This document shows positions 42,803 to 52,562 of a DNA stretch of 64,000 nucleotides, piece by piece. A program made the position numbers and the translations under genes. The notes beneath the pieces are model-generated. The model was not told where the DNA came from and ran no database searches. It saw only the letters and a list, made by a program, of their open reading frames with translations. Each line of letters opens with the position of its first letter. Positions within the stretch are counted from its first letter, which is position 1. Origin of the DNA: Methylomagnum ishizawai (lineage in GTDB: Bacteria > Pseudomonadota > Gammaproteobacteria > Methylococcales > Methylococcaceae); assembly GCF_019670005.1 (NCBI RefSeq), contig NZ_AP019783.1:1880501-1944500 (forward strand), in the 5' to 3' direction.

Positions 42803-44044
42803 TTGAGTAAGAGACGCGTGGTCGTCACCGGGCTGGGCGTGGTTTCCCCCGTCGGCCTGTCGGTGGGCGAGGCTTGGGAGAATGTGCTGAATGGCCGGAG
42901 CGGCATCGGGCACATCGAACATTTCGACGTATCGGAATTCTCGTCCCGCATCGGCGGCAGCGTGAGGAATTTCGACATCGCCCGCTATATCAGCGAGAAG
43001 GAAGCCAAGAAGATGGATATCTTCATCCATTATGGCATCGCCGCGGGCTGCCAGGCTTTCGAGGATTCGGGGCTGGTGGTGACGCCGGAGAACGCCGAAC
43101 GGATCGGGGTCGCCATCGGTTCCGGGATCGGCGGCATCACTGGCATCGAACACGGCCACGATTGCTTCCTCAAAGGCGGGCCGCGCAAGATTTCCCCCTT
43201 CTTCGTGCCCAGCAACATCATCAACATGATTTCGGGCAACCTGTCGGTCAAGTACGGTTTGCAAGGCCCGAATTTCGCCATCGTCACCGCCTGCGCCACC
43301 GGCACCCATAACATCGGCGAGGCCGCCCGGCTGATCGCCTATGGCGACGCCGACGCCATGGTGGCGGGCGGCGCGGAGATGGCGACCTCGCCGACCTCGC
43401 TGGGTGGTTTCGCCTCGGCCCGCGCCCTGACCCGCCGCAACGACGATCCCTTGCGGGCTAGCCGCCCCTGGGACAAGGACCGCGATGGCTTCGTGCTGAG
43501 CGACGGTGCTGGTGTCCTGGTGCTGGAGGAACTCGAACACGCCAAGCGGCGTGGCGCGAGAATCTACGCCGAAGTGGTGGGTTATGGCCTGAGCGGCGAC
43601 GCTTATCACATGACCCAGCCGCCGGAAAACGGCGAAGGCGCGGCCCGCTGCATGAAAGCCGCCCTGCGCGACGCGGGCCTCAATCCCGAGGACATCGATT
43701 ACATCAACGCCCATGGCACTTCGACCCCCGCCGGGGATATCGCCGAAACCCGGGCGATGAAAACGGTGTTCGGCGACCATGCCTACAAGGTCGCGGTGAG
43801 CTCCACCAAATCCATGACCGGGCATATGCTGGGCGCGGCGGGCGGTATCGAAGCCCTGTTCTCGGCCCTGGCTTTGCGCGACCAGGTGGCCCCGCCCACC
43901 ATCAACCTCGATCATCCCGATCCCGAGTGCGATCTGGATTTCATCCCCCACACCGCCCGCGAGATGAAGCTGGAATATGTCATGTCCAATTCCTTCGGCT
44001 TCGGCGGCACCAACGGCACGGTGATCCTCAAGCGCTACGCTTGA
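42803..44044 (+). CDS. fabF: 3-oxoacyl-ACP synthase II
   Basis: 413 residues. I start at a TTG with AAGGA 7 nt upstream, giving the standard [15 protein letters not shown] opening; no ATG is suitably placed. Catalytic Cys in [12 protein letters not shown], His in [11 protein letters not shown] and [12 protein letters not shown]. It elongates acyl chains and controls unsaturated chain length. The upstream open frame belongs to acpP shadow. Confidence 0.94.
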   Translation: MSKRRVVVTGLGVVSPVGLSVGEAWENVLNGRSGIGHIEHFDVSEFSSRIGGSVRNFDIARYISEKEAKKMDIFIHYGIAAGCQAFEDSGLVVTPENAERIGVAIGSGIGGITGIEHGHDCFLKGGPRKISPFFVPSNIINMISGNLSVKYGLQGPNFAIVTACATGTHNIGEAARLIAYGDADAMVAGGAEMATSPTSLGGFASARALTRRNDDPLRASRPWDKDRDGFVLSDGAGVLVLEELEHAKRRGARIYAEVVGYGLSGDAYHMTQPPENGEGAARCMKAALRDAGLNPEDIDYINAHGTSTPAGDIAETRAMKTVFGDHAYKVAVSSTKSMTGHMLGAAGGIEALFSALALRDQVAPPTINLDHPDPECDLDFIPHTAREMKLEYVMSNSFGFGGTNGTVILKRYA

Positions 44045-44120
44045 GGTGCCCGGCACCGGGGATTCCGTGCCGGAATCCCCGTCGATTTCCTCCCGCCCTT
44101 ATCCAGCGAAGGTGGCTCCG

Positions 44121-44975
44121 GTGAGCGCGATGGTCTTGGTGGATGGCGAGCCGGTGTCCTGGGTGGACGTGGCCGACCGGGGTTTCCAGTACGGCGACGG
44201 CGTTTTCACCACGCTCAAGGTGCTGCGCGGCGTTCCCTTGTTCCTGGACGCCCATCTGGCGCGTTTGGAGCGCGACGCCGCCCGGCTGTTCCTGCCGGTG
44301 CCCGACCGGGCGGTCCTGGAGGCCGAAGTCCGCCAACTCTGCGGACTCAAGCCCGAGGGCGTGCTGAAAATCCAGTGGACCGGCGGCGGTGGTGGCCGCG
44401 GCTATCGCCGCCCCGACGCGCCCACCGGCACGCGGGTGCTGGGCCTCCATCCCTTGCCGGATTATCCCGCCATGCTCCATGACCAAGGCGTCGCGGTCCG
44501 CGTGTGCCGGACCCGGCTCGGCATCAATCCCGCCCTGGCCGGTTTGAAACACATGAACCGGCTGGAGCAAATCCTGGCCCGCGCCGAATGGTCCCAAGCC
44601 GATATCCGTGAAGGCTTGATGCTGGACACCGGGGGCCATGTCGTCGAAGGCACCATGACCAACCTGTTCCTGGTCCGGCAGGGGAAACTCCATACCCCCA
44701 AGCTGGATCGGTGCGGCGTGGCCGGGGTCATGCGCGGCTGGGTGCTGGCGGGCGCGGCGGAACTGGGGCTGGCCGTCGAGGAACGGCGGCTATCCCTGGA
44801 CGAGGTCCGGGCGGCGGACGAACTTTTCTTGACCAACAGCGTGATCGGGCTGTGGCCGGTCAGCCGCCTGGAAGCGCGTGCCTATCCGGTCGGCCCGATC
44901 AGCGGGGCGATATGGCGATGGTTGACGACGAAAATCCAGGCGGCGCTGGACCCCAGCGGCCCCATTTCCCGCTAG
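44121..44975 (+). CDS. pabC: Aminodeoxychorismate lyase
   Basis: 284 residues, PLP fold IV. It releases p-aminobenzoate for folate. Key parts: WVDVADRGFQYGDGVFTTL, PLP Lys in GLKHMNRLEQILA, and TMTNLFLVRQG with the phosphate loop. I use the GTG 8 nt after AAGG; an ATG three codons on is also possible. Its end overlaps mltG by 64 nt. Confidence 0.9.
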   Translation: MSAMVLVDGEPVSWVDVADRGFQYGDGVFTTLKVLRGVPLFLDAHLARLERDAARLFLPVPDRAVLEAEVRQLCGLKPEGVLKIQWTGGGGGRGYRRPDAPTGTRVLGLHPLPDYPAMLHDQGVAVRVCRTRLGINPALAGLKHMNRLEQILARAEWSQADIREGLMLDTGGHVVEGTMTNLFLVRQGKLHTPKLDRCGVAGVMRGWVLAGAAELGLAVEERRLSLDEVRAADELFLTNSVIGLWPVSRLEARAYPVGPISGAIWRWLTTKIQAALDPSGPISR

Positions 44976-45964
44976 GCTACCGCCTGCTGGGCGGTCTGGT
45001 CCTGCTGTCCAGCCTGCTGGCCGGCTGGCTGTGGATGGATTACCGGCGCTTCGTCGACAGTCCCCTGGGCCTGAAGTCCCCCGTCGTGTTCGAGATCGGC
45101 CAGGGCGAGGGTTTGCAGGCCATCGCCCTGGGTTTGAAACGGCGCGGCATCCTTAGGAAACCCCTGTGGTTCGAGTGGCTGGCCTATAGCAGCGGTGCCC
45201 ACCAGCGCCTGAAATATGGCGAATATGAAATCCCGGTGGACGCCACGCCCAGGACCCTCCTCGATAGGATCGTGGCGGGTAAAGTCCTGCAACATCCCAT
45301 CACCGTGGTGGAGGGCTGGAAATTCTCGGAGATGCTGGCCGCGTTGGCCTTGAACCCGGTCCTGAACCATCGACTGGCCGGCCAGCCGCCCGAAGCCGTC
45401 ATGGCCGCGCTCGGGTTTCCCGGCCAAGCGCCGGAGGGCCGCTTTTTCCCCGACACCTATTTCGTCACCAAGGGCACCAGCGACCTCGAAATCCTCCGCC
45501 GCGCCCATGCCAAGATGGACGATATCCTCGACCGGGAATGGCAAGGACGCCCGGCGGGATTGCCGTTCGGCTCGCCCTACGAGGCGCTGATCCTGGCTTC
45601 CATCGTCGAGAAGGAAACCGCCCGCCCCGAGGAACGCACGGCGGTGGCCGGCGTGTTCCTGCGGCGTTTGCGGAAGGGGATGCGGCTGCAAACCGACCCC
45701 ACGGTGATTTATGGCATGGGCGCGGCCTATGACGGCGATATCCGCAAGAGCGACCTGCTGCGCGACACCCCATACAACACCTATACCCGTTCCGGCCTGC
45801 CGCCGACCCCCATCGCCCTGCCCGGATTGCCCGCCATCCAGGCCGCTTTGCATCCCGATGTGGGCGATAGCCTGTATTTCGTGGCGCGGGGCGATGGCTC
45901 CCATGTGTTCTCCGCGACCTTGGAGGAGCATCGGCGGGCGGTGGAGCGGTTCCAGAAGCGTTGA
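44912..45964 (+). CDS. mltG: Endolytic murein transglycosylase MltG (YceG-like)
   Basis: 350 residues. One N-terminal membrane helix (LLGGLVLLSSLLAGWLW), a LysM-like region with FEIGQGEGLQAIALGLKR, and the catalytic Glu in LASIVEKETARPEERT. It cuts nascent glycan strands and sets their length. Two ATGs, two codons apart, are possible starts. Confidence 0.93.
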   Translation: MAMVDDENPGGAGPQRPHFPLGYRLLGGLVLLSSLLAGWLWMDYRRFVDSPLGLKSPVVFEIGQGEGLQAIALGLKRRGILRKPLWFEWLAYSSGAHQRLKYGEYEIPVDATPRTLLDRIVAGKVLQHPITVVEGWKFSEMLAALALNPVLNHRLAGQPPEAVMAALGFPGQAPEGRFFPDTYFVTKGTSDLEILRRAHAKMDDILDREWQGRPAGLPFGSPYEALILASIVEKETARPEERTAVAGVFLRRLRKGMRLQTDPTVIYGMGAAYDGDIRKSDLLRDTPYNTYTRSGLPPTPIALPGLPAIQAALHPDVGDSLYFVARGDGSHVFSATLEEHRRAVERFQKR

Positions 45965-45991
45965 TTCCCCCGGTTGAACAGGAAAGCATCT

Positions 45992-46621
45992 ATGTACCCA
46001 GGCCGCATGATCGTCTGCGACGGAGGCAACGGCGCGGGTAAAACCACCGTGTTGAAAGCGATGGAAACCCATCTCGTGGCGCGGGACCGCGACCCCATCA
46101 TGACCCGCGAACCGGGCGGAACCCCCATCGGCGAGAAAATCCGCCAAGTCCTCCTCAGCCCCGACACCCCGGAAATGTGCGATGTGGCGGAATTGCTGCT
46201 GTTCGCCGCCGCCAGGGCGCAGCATCTGCGCGAGAAAATCCTCCCGGCCCTGGCGGCGGGCCGGGTCGTGGTCTCGGACCGCTTCGATTCGGCCACGGTC
46301 AGCTTCCAGCATTATGCGCGGGGCCTGCCGCTGGCCTTGATCGAGCAAATCAACGCCATCGCCATCGATGGCTTCAAGCCCGACCTCACGATCATCCTCG
46401 ATATCGATCCGGTGTTGGGGCTGGAACGCCTGGGCCGGCGCGGCGACGGCCTGGACCGGATGGAACAGGAAAACCTGGATTTCCAGCGCCGGGCGCGGCG
46501 GGGCTATCTGGAACAGGCCCGGCGCGACCCGGAGCATTTCGTCGTGATCGATGCCTCCCAAACGTTGGAACAAGTCGTAACCGAAGCCCTCGCGGCGCTG
46601 GACCGGGCCTTGGCGAGATAG
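45992..46621 (+). CDS. tmk: Thymidylate kinase
   Basis: 209 residues. P-loop DGGNGAGKTTVLK, then MTREPGGTPIGEKIR, VSDRFDSATVSFQHY and the LID segment RRGDGLDRMEQEN. It makes dTDP. The P-loop has Asn where most homologues have Asp or Glu (GxDGxGKT), and DRF-DSATVSFQ replaces the common DRYxxSSxAYQ. The start has AGGA 8 nt upstream. Order tmk then holB then pilZ is conserved in gammaproteobacteria. Confidence 0.9.
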   Translation: MYPGRMIVCDGGNGAGKTTVLKAMETHLVARDRDPIMTREPGGTPIGEKIRQVLLSPDTPEMCDVAELLLFAAARAQHLREKILPALAAGRVVVSDRFDSATVSFQHYARGLPLALIEQINAIAIDGFKPDLTIILDIDPVLGLERLGRRGDGLDRMEQENLDFQRRARRGYLEQARRDPEHFVVIDASQTLEQVVTEALAALDRALAR

Positions 46622-46715
46622 TCGGCGCGGCCCGGAATCGGTCACAATCCCCCAAGGCCGCCCTGGCCCGGCACCGCCCGGCGGCCATCCCCGATTAGGC
46701 CAGGAGAGCGTCCCC

Positions 46716-48347
46716 ATGACCCAAGCATCCACGCACACTCCCCAAACCCAAACCAGCCCATGGGCACCTTTGCGGCAACCCGTGTTCCGGGCGCTCTGGA
46801 TCGCGGCCCTGGCTTCCAATATCGGCACCTGGATGCAGGATGTCGGGGCCGGCTGGTTGATGACCAGCCTGTCCACCTCGCCCTGGATGGTGGCCTTGGT
46901 GCAGGCGGCGACTTCCCTGCCCATCATGCTGCTGGCGCTGCCCTCCGGTGCCCTGGCCGATATCGTGGACCGGCGGCGGCTCTTGTTGCTGGCCCAGGGC
47001 TGGATGCTGCTGGCCGCCGCCGTCCTGGGCGGCTTGACCCTGGCCGGGTTGACCACGGTGGAATCCTTGCTGGGGTTCACCTTGGCCTTGGGGCTGGGTT
47101 CCGCCTTCACCTTTCCGGCCTGGGCCGCCATCGTCCCGGAACTAGTGCCGCGCCAGGATTTGCACGCCGCCGTCGCCCTCAATGGCTTGGCGATGAACGC
47201 TTCCAGGGCGGTCGGTCCCGCCGTGGCCGGCTATTTGGTGGCGCTCACTTCGCCGGGCGTGGTGTTCTTGCTCAACGCCTTGTCCTTCCTCGGCATCATC
47301 GCCGTGCTGTCCCGCTGGAAGCACCCGCCCAATCCCAGCGGATTGCCCGCCGAGCGCTTGGCCGGGGCCATCCAGAGCGGCCTGCGCTATGTGCGCCATT
47401 CCCGCACGATGCGTTCGGTCTTGATCCGGGCCGGGGCTTTCTTTTTCTTCGGCAGCGCGTCCTGGGCCTTGTTGCCGTTGTGGGTGCGGCAGGGCTTGCA
47501 CGGCGGGGCGGGTGATTATGGCTTGACCTTGACCGCCGTGGGCCTGGGCGCGGTGCTGGGGGTGTTCGCCTTGCCCCGGCTGCGCGGTTGGATGGGGATC
47601 GATGTCTTGCAGAAGTCCGCCGCGACCCTCTACGCGGCCATGTTGGCGCTGCTGGCCTGGGCGCCGGATCTGGCCTGGTTGTGGGCCACCGCCTTGGTTT
47701 CGGGGGTGGCTTGGTTGATCGCGATCACCTGCCTGCAAGGCGTGGCCCAGACCGCCTTGCCCGCCTGGGTGCGGGCGCGGGGCTTGGCCTTGGTGATGAT
47801 GGTGTTCATGGGCGGCATGGCGGGCGGCTCCCTGGCCTGGGGTCGGGTCGCGACCGCGCTTTCGGTGCCCGAGGCGCTGAGGTTGGCGGCGGCCGGATTG
47901 GCCTTGGGGGTGCTCGCCACCTGGCGGGTGCGCTTGCTGCCGCGGGAAGGCGTCGATTTGACGCGCTCGATGCATTGGCCCGCGCCCGCCGTGGACCAAA
48001 CCCCGGAACCGGACCGGGGTCCGGTCCTGGTCACCGTGGCCTACCGGGTGGACCCTGGGCATCTGGCCGAATTCCTGGGCCTGATGGCGAGGCAGGGTGC
48101 CGCCCGGCGGCGCAGCGGGGCGTTTTATTGGCAGTTGTTCCAGGATGCCGCCGCCGGCGATGCTTATTTGGAGACCTTCCTCACCGAGTCCTGGCTGGAA
48201 CATCTGCGCCAGCACGAGCGCGTCACCCAGGCCGAGCGGGTCTTGCAGGAAAAAATCCGCCGCTGCTTGCTCGAACCCGCCGGGCCGCCGGTGGTTTCCC
48301 ATTACCTCGCCGTGGCCAGCGACGGCGGCGGCGTGGCCTGTGGCTAG
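46716..48347 (+). CDS. MFS transporter fused to a C-terminal ABM-like domain
   Basis: 543 residues. Residues 15-415 are an MFS_3/EntS-type transporter of about 12 helices (FRALWIAALASNIGTWMQDVG opening region, RAVGPAVAGYLVAL, GALADIVDRRRLL loop). Residues 430-525 form a soluble ABM-like dimeric barrel (VTVAYRVDPGHLAEFLGLM, FYWQLFQDAAAGDAYLETF). Related MFS-ABM fusions exist; the substrate is unknown. It has AGGAG upstream and interrupts the usual tmk-holB link, with 94 and 90 nt gaps on either side. Confidence 0.85.
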   Translation: MTQASTHTPQTQTSPWAPLRQPVFRALWIAALASNIGTWMQDVGAGWLMTSLSTSPWMVALVQAATSLPIMLLALPSGALADIVDRRRLLLLAQGWMLLAAAVLGGLTLAGLTTVESLLGFTLALGLGSAFTFPAWAAIVPELVPRQDLHAAVALNGLAMNASRAVGPAVAGYLVALTSPGVVFLLNALSFLGIIAVLSRWKHPPNPSGLPAERLAGAIQSGLRYVRHSRTMRSVLIRAGAFFFFGSASWALLPLWVRQGLHGGAGDYGLTLTAVGLGAVLGVFALPRLRGWMGIDVLQKSAATLYAAMLALLAWAPDLAWLWATALVSGVAWLIAITCLQGVAQTALPAWVRARGLALVMMVFMGGMAGGSLAWGRVATALSVPEALRLAAAGLALGVLATWRVRLLPREGVDLTRSMHWPAPAVDQTPEPDRGPVLVTVAYRVDPGHLAEFLGLMARQGAARRRSGAFYWQLFQDAAAGDAYLETFLTESWLEHLRQHERVTQAERVLQEKIRRCLLEPAGPPVVSHYLAVASDGGGVACG

Positions 48348-48437
48348 GGCCGGGGCAACCGTCCCGCGCCCTCCCGCCACAAGGTTCATTTTTGGCCGCG
48401 AACAGGCCAGAATGCGCCTTTTACCCGTGGAGGGGCG

Positions 48438-49442
48438 ATGCCCACCGAAATCGAACTTTACCCCTGGCTGGCCGATGCTTGGCACACCCTGGGGGCGCAC
48501 CTGTCCGCTGGACGGGTGCCGCAAGCCTTGCTGATCCAGGGCGCGGCGGGGATCGGCAAAACCCATCTGGCCGGATTGTTCGCCCAGCGCCTATTGTGTT
48601 CCGCCCCCGGCGAATTCGCTTGTGGCCGGTGTCCCGCCTGCCGCTTGTTCCTGGCCGGTAGCCATCCCGATTTCCTCAAGGTCCAGCCCGCCGAGCCGGG
48701 CAAGGGCATCGGCGTCGATGCCATCCGCCATCTGATCGCCGACCTCGCCCTCAAATCCCAGTTCGAAAGCTACCGGGTGGTCGTCATCGCCCCGGCCCAG
48801 GCCATGAACGGCAGCGCCGCCAACGCCTTGCTCAAGACCTTGGAGGAACCCGCCGAGCGCACCGTCATGCTGTTGCTGAGCGAAGCACCGGCCGGCCTGC
48901 CCGCCACCATCCTCAGCCGCTGTCAACGCTTGCCGGTGGCGCCGCCGGACACGGCCACCGCCTGCCAATGGCTGGAAGCCCGCCATCCCGGCTGCGACGT
49001 GGCCACCCTGTTGGCGGCGGCGCAGGGTTCGCCCTTGCGGGCCTTGGCCCTGGTCGGTTCGGAGGTGGCGGAGCGGCGGCGCACGGTGTTCCGCCAATGG
49101 GGCGGGGTGCTGCTGGGCCAGGAAGAGCCGGTGGCGGTGGCGGAACTCTGGGAGAAACAGGCCCACGAGGAATTTGTCGAATGGATTTCGACCTGGACCA
49201 TGGATTTGATCCGGCTGCTGAGCGCCCCCGCCGCCCCGCCCCGCTATAACCCCGATCTCGCCAAGGGTATGCGGACCTTGGCTGGGCGGCTAAACTTGCG
49301 GGACTTGTTCGAGTATTGGAACCTTGTCCTGCGTTCCAAGCGGGCCTTGGGCGGCCAGGCCAACCGGCAATTGCTGTTGGAGGAATTGCTGATCCATGGG
49401 TCGCGCCTGGGCCGTCCCGCGAGTCCACCACGCTTGGGTTAA
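48438..49442 (+). CDS. holB: DNA polymerase III subunit delta'
   Basis: 334 residues. AAA+ clamp-loader subunit: IQGAAGIGKTHLAGLF as P-loop, the Cys cluster LLCSAPGEFACGRCPACR for zinc, and sensor segments NALLKTLEEPAERTVM and ATILSRCQRL. GGAGG lies 6 nt before the ATG. It works with delta and tau/gamma to load the beta clamp. Confidence 0.94.
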   Translation: MPTEIELYPWLADAWHTLGAHLSAGRVPQALLIQGAAGIGKTHLAGLFAQRLLCSAPGEFACGRCPACRLFLAGSHPDFLKVQPAEPGKGIGVDAIRHLIADLALKSQFESYRVVVIAPAQAMNGSAANALLKTLEEPAERTVMLLLSEAPAGLPATILSRCQRLPVAPPDTATACQWLEARHPGCDVATLLAAAQGSPLRALALVGSEVAERRRTVFRQWGGVLLGQEEPVAVAELWEKQAHEEFVEWISTWTMDLIRLLSAPAAPPRYNPDLAKGMRTLAGRLNLRDLFEYWNLVLRSKRALGGQANRQLLLEELLIHGSRLGRPASPPRLG

Positions 49443-49538
49443 GGCCGGCCTGGGATACAAGCTTCGGTTTGTACGCGGGCCTGGGGCGTTGGTGTCCTGG
49501 CGTCCCCATAGTCCGAATTGAAAAAAGCGAGCCTCCCG

Positions 49539-49895
49539 ATGAGCGATACCGAAAGCCGTGCCCGGCAGGGCATCCTGTCCCTGACCATCCGCGACAAGAG
49601 CGTCCTGTATTCGGCCTATATGCCGTTCGTGAAGAACGGTGGCCTTTTCATCCCCACCAACCGCGCCTATAACCTGGGCGACGAGGTGTTCATGCTGCTG
49701 AACCTGATGGACGAGGCCGACCGCATCCCCATCGCCGGCAAGATCGTGTGGATCACGCCCAAGGGCGCGGAGGGCTACCGTTCCCATGGCATCGGCGTCC
49801 AGTTCAGCGACGAGGACGGCGGGGCCACCCGCAACCGCATCGAGAACCATCTGGCCGGCATCCTGGAATCCCAGCGGCCCACCCATACCATGTGA
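49539..49895 (+). CDS. pilZ: Type IV pilus assembly protein PilZ
   Basis: 118 residues, one PilZ domain with [20 protein letters not shown] and [12 protein letters not shown]. It lacks the RxxxR c-di-GMP site at its N-terminus, like the canonical PilZ of Pseudomonas, which is needed for type IV pili. Position after holB matches that locus. The TTG 7 codons upstream is less likely than this ATG. Confidence 0.92.
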   Translation: MSDTESRARQGILSLTIRDKSVLYSAYMPFVKNGGLFIPTNRAYNLGDEVFMLLNLMDEADRIPIAGKIVWITPKGAEGYRSHGIGVQFSDEDGGATRNRIENHLAGILESQRPTHTM

Positions 49896-49920
49896 ACGGG
49901 TGCCGGGCGGACCCACGCCT

Positions 49921-52308
49921 ATGATCTCCCTCAAGGCCATGAACACCATCCATGCGCGCTGGCCGGCCCCGGCGCGTTACGCGCTGGCCGCGCTGGTCTT
50001 CCTCGCCGCGGCCCTGGTGCGCTGTTGGGTCTTGCCCATGGAGTCGCGGATGACCTTCACCACGTTCTATCCCGCCCTGGCCCTCAGTTTCTACCTGGGC
50101 GGGACCGGGCCGGGCATCCTGAGCGTCCTGCTTAGCGTGGTCACCGGCTACGTGGCCCTGACGCCGCCCTTCATGCTGTTGCAGCACAAGCCCCTGGGCG
50201 ATATGGCGGTCGCGACCTTCCTGCCTTCCGCCTGCATGATCGGTTTCATCGTCAAGCAGCTCCAGGCCCATTCCTTCCGTACTTCGGCGGCGCTCTCCGC
50301 CCGCCTCGACACCGAGCGGGCCTTGCGCCACGAACACGACAAGAGCCAGGCCTTGCTGCGCAACGCCAGCGACGGCATCCACATCCTCGACGAACAGGGC
50401 CATATCGTCGAGTCCAGCGATTCCTTCTGCCAGATGCTCGGCTACCGCCGGGAGGAAGTCTTGGGGATGCATTTCTCCCAATGGGAGGCGGATTCCGTGG
50501 GCGGAGGACTCGCGGCCCCGCTCGGGCGGCGATTCGAGCAGCCGGGGCGGTATCTGTTCACGACCCGGCACCGGCGCAAGGACGGCGGCGTGTTCGATGT
50601 CGAGATCAGCGGGTGCGTACTCGAATTCGGCGGGCGGCGGGTGTTGTTCAATTCCTCCCGCGATATCACCGAGCGCAGGCGGGTGGAGCAGGCGTTGCGG
50701 CGGAGCGACCAGCGTTTCCGCACGGTGTTCGAGTCCTCCCCGGACCCGACCTGGCTCATGGAGGGCCACCGCTTCGTGGAATGCAACCAGGCCGCCCTCG
50801 ACCTGTTCGGCTATGGCGAGAGATCGGCCTTCCTCGATGTCCACCCCGCGCAGATTTCCCCGCCCACCCAGCCGGACGGCGAGGATTCCCAGGCCAAGGC
50901 CGAGCGCATGATGCGGGTGGCCGAAATCAACGGCCTGAACCGCTTCGAGTGGGTCCATCGGCGGGCCGACGGCGGCGATTTCTACGCCGAGGTCACCCTG
51001 TCCTCCCTCGCCTTGGAAGACAGCGACATCCTCTACGCCGTGGTGCGCGATATCTCCGCCCGCAAGCGGGCCGAATTCGAACTCGAAGAATACCGCCAGC
51101 GCCTCGAAGAACGGGTTTCCCAGAAAACCGCCGAACTGGGCGTCGCCTTGGAACAGGCCGAGGCCGCCAACCGCTCCAAGAGCGCGTTCCTGGCGAACAT
51201 GTCGCATGAAATCCGCACGCCCATCGGCACCATGCTCGGCCTCGCCCATATGATGCGTAGACAAACCGACGATCCCCGCCAGCTCCAGCACCTGGAGAAA
51301 ATCACGGAGGCGGGGCGGCACCTGTTGTCGGTCATCAACGACGTCCTCGACCTGTCCAAGATCGACGCGGGCAAATTCGCCCTGGAGGAAAGGCCGCTGC
51401 GGGTCGAGGCCGTGGTCGCCAATGTCGTCTCGATGCTGAAGGAGCGGGCCGACGAGCGGCGGCTGGAATTGATCAGCGAGGTGCAATCCGCGCCCCGGCA
51501 GTTCGTGGGCGACCCGACGCGCTTGCAACAGGCCCTGCTGAACTACGCCAGCAACGCCCTCAAATTCACCCCGGAAGGCCGGGTCCGGGTTTCGGCGCGG
51601 ATGGTCGAGGAGGACGTGGCCAGCGGCTTGTGGCGTTTCGAGGTGAAGGACACCGGCATCGGCATCGCGCCCGAGGCGATGTCCCGGCTGTTCGGCGCGT
51701 TCGAGCAGGCCGATAGCTCGATGACCCGGAAATATGGCGGCACCGGGTTGGGCTTGGCGATCACCCGGAAAATCGCGCTGGCGATGGGGGGCGAGGCGGG
51801 GGCCGAGAGCGTCCTGGGGCAGGGCAGTTCCTTCTGGTTCACGGCGCGGCTGCGGAAAGGGGCGGTGGCCGCGGCGGCGGAGGCGCTGGCCTTGGGGGCC
51901 GCCGAGGCCGCGCTGCGGCGGGACCACGCGGGCACCCGGGTGCTGGTGGTCGAAGACGAGCCGATCAACCGGGAAATCGCCATCCTGATGTTGAAAGACC
52001 TGGGCTTCCTGGCGGACTGCGCCGAGGACGGCGTCCAGGCGGTGGAGATGGCGGGCCGCCACGCCTATCCGCTGATCCTGATGGATATGCAGATGCCGCG
52101 CCTGAGCGGCCTGGACGCCACCCGCGCCATCCGCCAATTGCCCGGAGCCGCCACGACGCCCATCGTCGCCATGACCGCCAACGCCTTCAGCGAGGATCGC
52201 CGGGCCTGCCTCGAGGCCGGGATGGACGATTTCCTCAGCAAGCCGGTGGAGCCGGAGCAGCTTTACCGGGCTTTATTGCGGTGGCTGGGCGGGGCCGGGC
52301 GGGGTTGA
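49921..52308 (+). CDS. Hybrid sensor histidine kinase (DUF4118, PAS-PAS, HisKA, HATPase, REC)
   Basis: 795 residues. Residues 15-115 are a DUF4118 membrane domain ([15 protein letters not shown], four helices). Two PAS domains follow (about 150-270 and 275-400). HisKA has [13 protein letters not shown] with the phospho-His; HATPase has [22 protein letters not shown] and GGTGLGLAI. The receiver has [11 protein letters not shown] with phospho-Asp in [12 protein letters not shown]. No output or HPt domain, so it needs an external partner. It starts 26 nt after pilZ. Confidence 0.9.
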   Translation: MISLKAMNTIHARWPAPARYALAALVFLAAALVRCWVLPMESRMTFTTFYPALALSFYLGGTGPGILSVLLSVVTGYVALTPPFMLLQHKPLGDMAVATFLPSACMIGFIVKQLQAHSFRTSAALSARLDTERALRHEHDKSQALLRNASDGIHILDEQGHIVESSDSFCQMLGYRREEVLGMHFSQWEADSVGGGLAAPLGRRFEQPGRYLFTTRHRRKDGGVFDVEISGCVLEFGGRRVLFNSSRDITERRRVEQALRRSDQRFRTVFESSPDPTWLMEGHRFVECNQAALDLFGYGERSAFLDVHPAQISPPTQPDGEDSQAKAERMMRVAEINGLNRFEWVHRRADGGDFYAEVTLSSLALEDSDILYAVVRDISARKRAEFELEEYRQRLEERVSQKTAELGVALEQAEAANRSKSAFLANMSHEIRTPIGTMLGLAHMMRRQTDDPRQLQHLEKITEAGRHLLSVINDVLDLSKIDAGKFALEERPLRVEAVVANVVSMLKERADERRLELISEVQSAPRQFVGDPTRLQQALLNYASNALKFTPEGRVRVSARMVEEDVASGLWRFEVKDTGIGIAPEAMSRLFGAFEQADSSMTRKYGGTGLGLAITRKIALAMGGEAGAESVLGQGSSFWFTARLRKGAVAAAAEALALGAAEAALRRDHAGTRVLVVEDEPINREIAILMLKDLGFLADCAEDGVQAVEMAGRHAYPLILMDMQMPRLSGLDATRAIRQLPGAATTPIVAMTANAFSEDRRACLEAGMDDFLSKPVEPEQLYRALLRWLGGAGRG

Positions 52309-52429
52309 GGGCTGGGTCGGCCTGCCGGGCGCAGCCCGCGGCTTCGCCGCGTTTTCCTAAAGATCGAACCGCCCCGGCGTTTGCAAGCCCGGAGCGGAAT
52401 CTTGAGCGTATCCCAATTCCATCCCGGTC

Positions 52430-52457
52430 CTGGCATGGCGGGGCAATTTACTATACT
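52430..52457 (+). promoter_or_regulatory. Promoter of the globin-coupled diguanylate cyclase gene
   Basis: CTGGCA, 16 nt, TATACT (52452-52457). The TATACT is a good -10. It is 106 nt upstream of the predicted start in a 254-bp gap that becomes less GC-rich than its surroundings. Confidence 0.5.
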
Positions 52458-52562
52458 CATTGGAAATGGAGGGATGGGATTGATGCCGCTGCCCGGTGCA
52501 GCGTGGCTTTTTGCGGAATAGGTCGGATTTTATTTTCCGTGGGCAAAGCAGCGGATTTCCCG

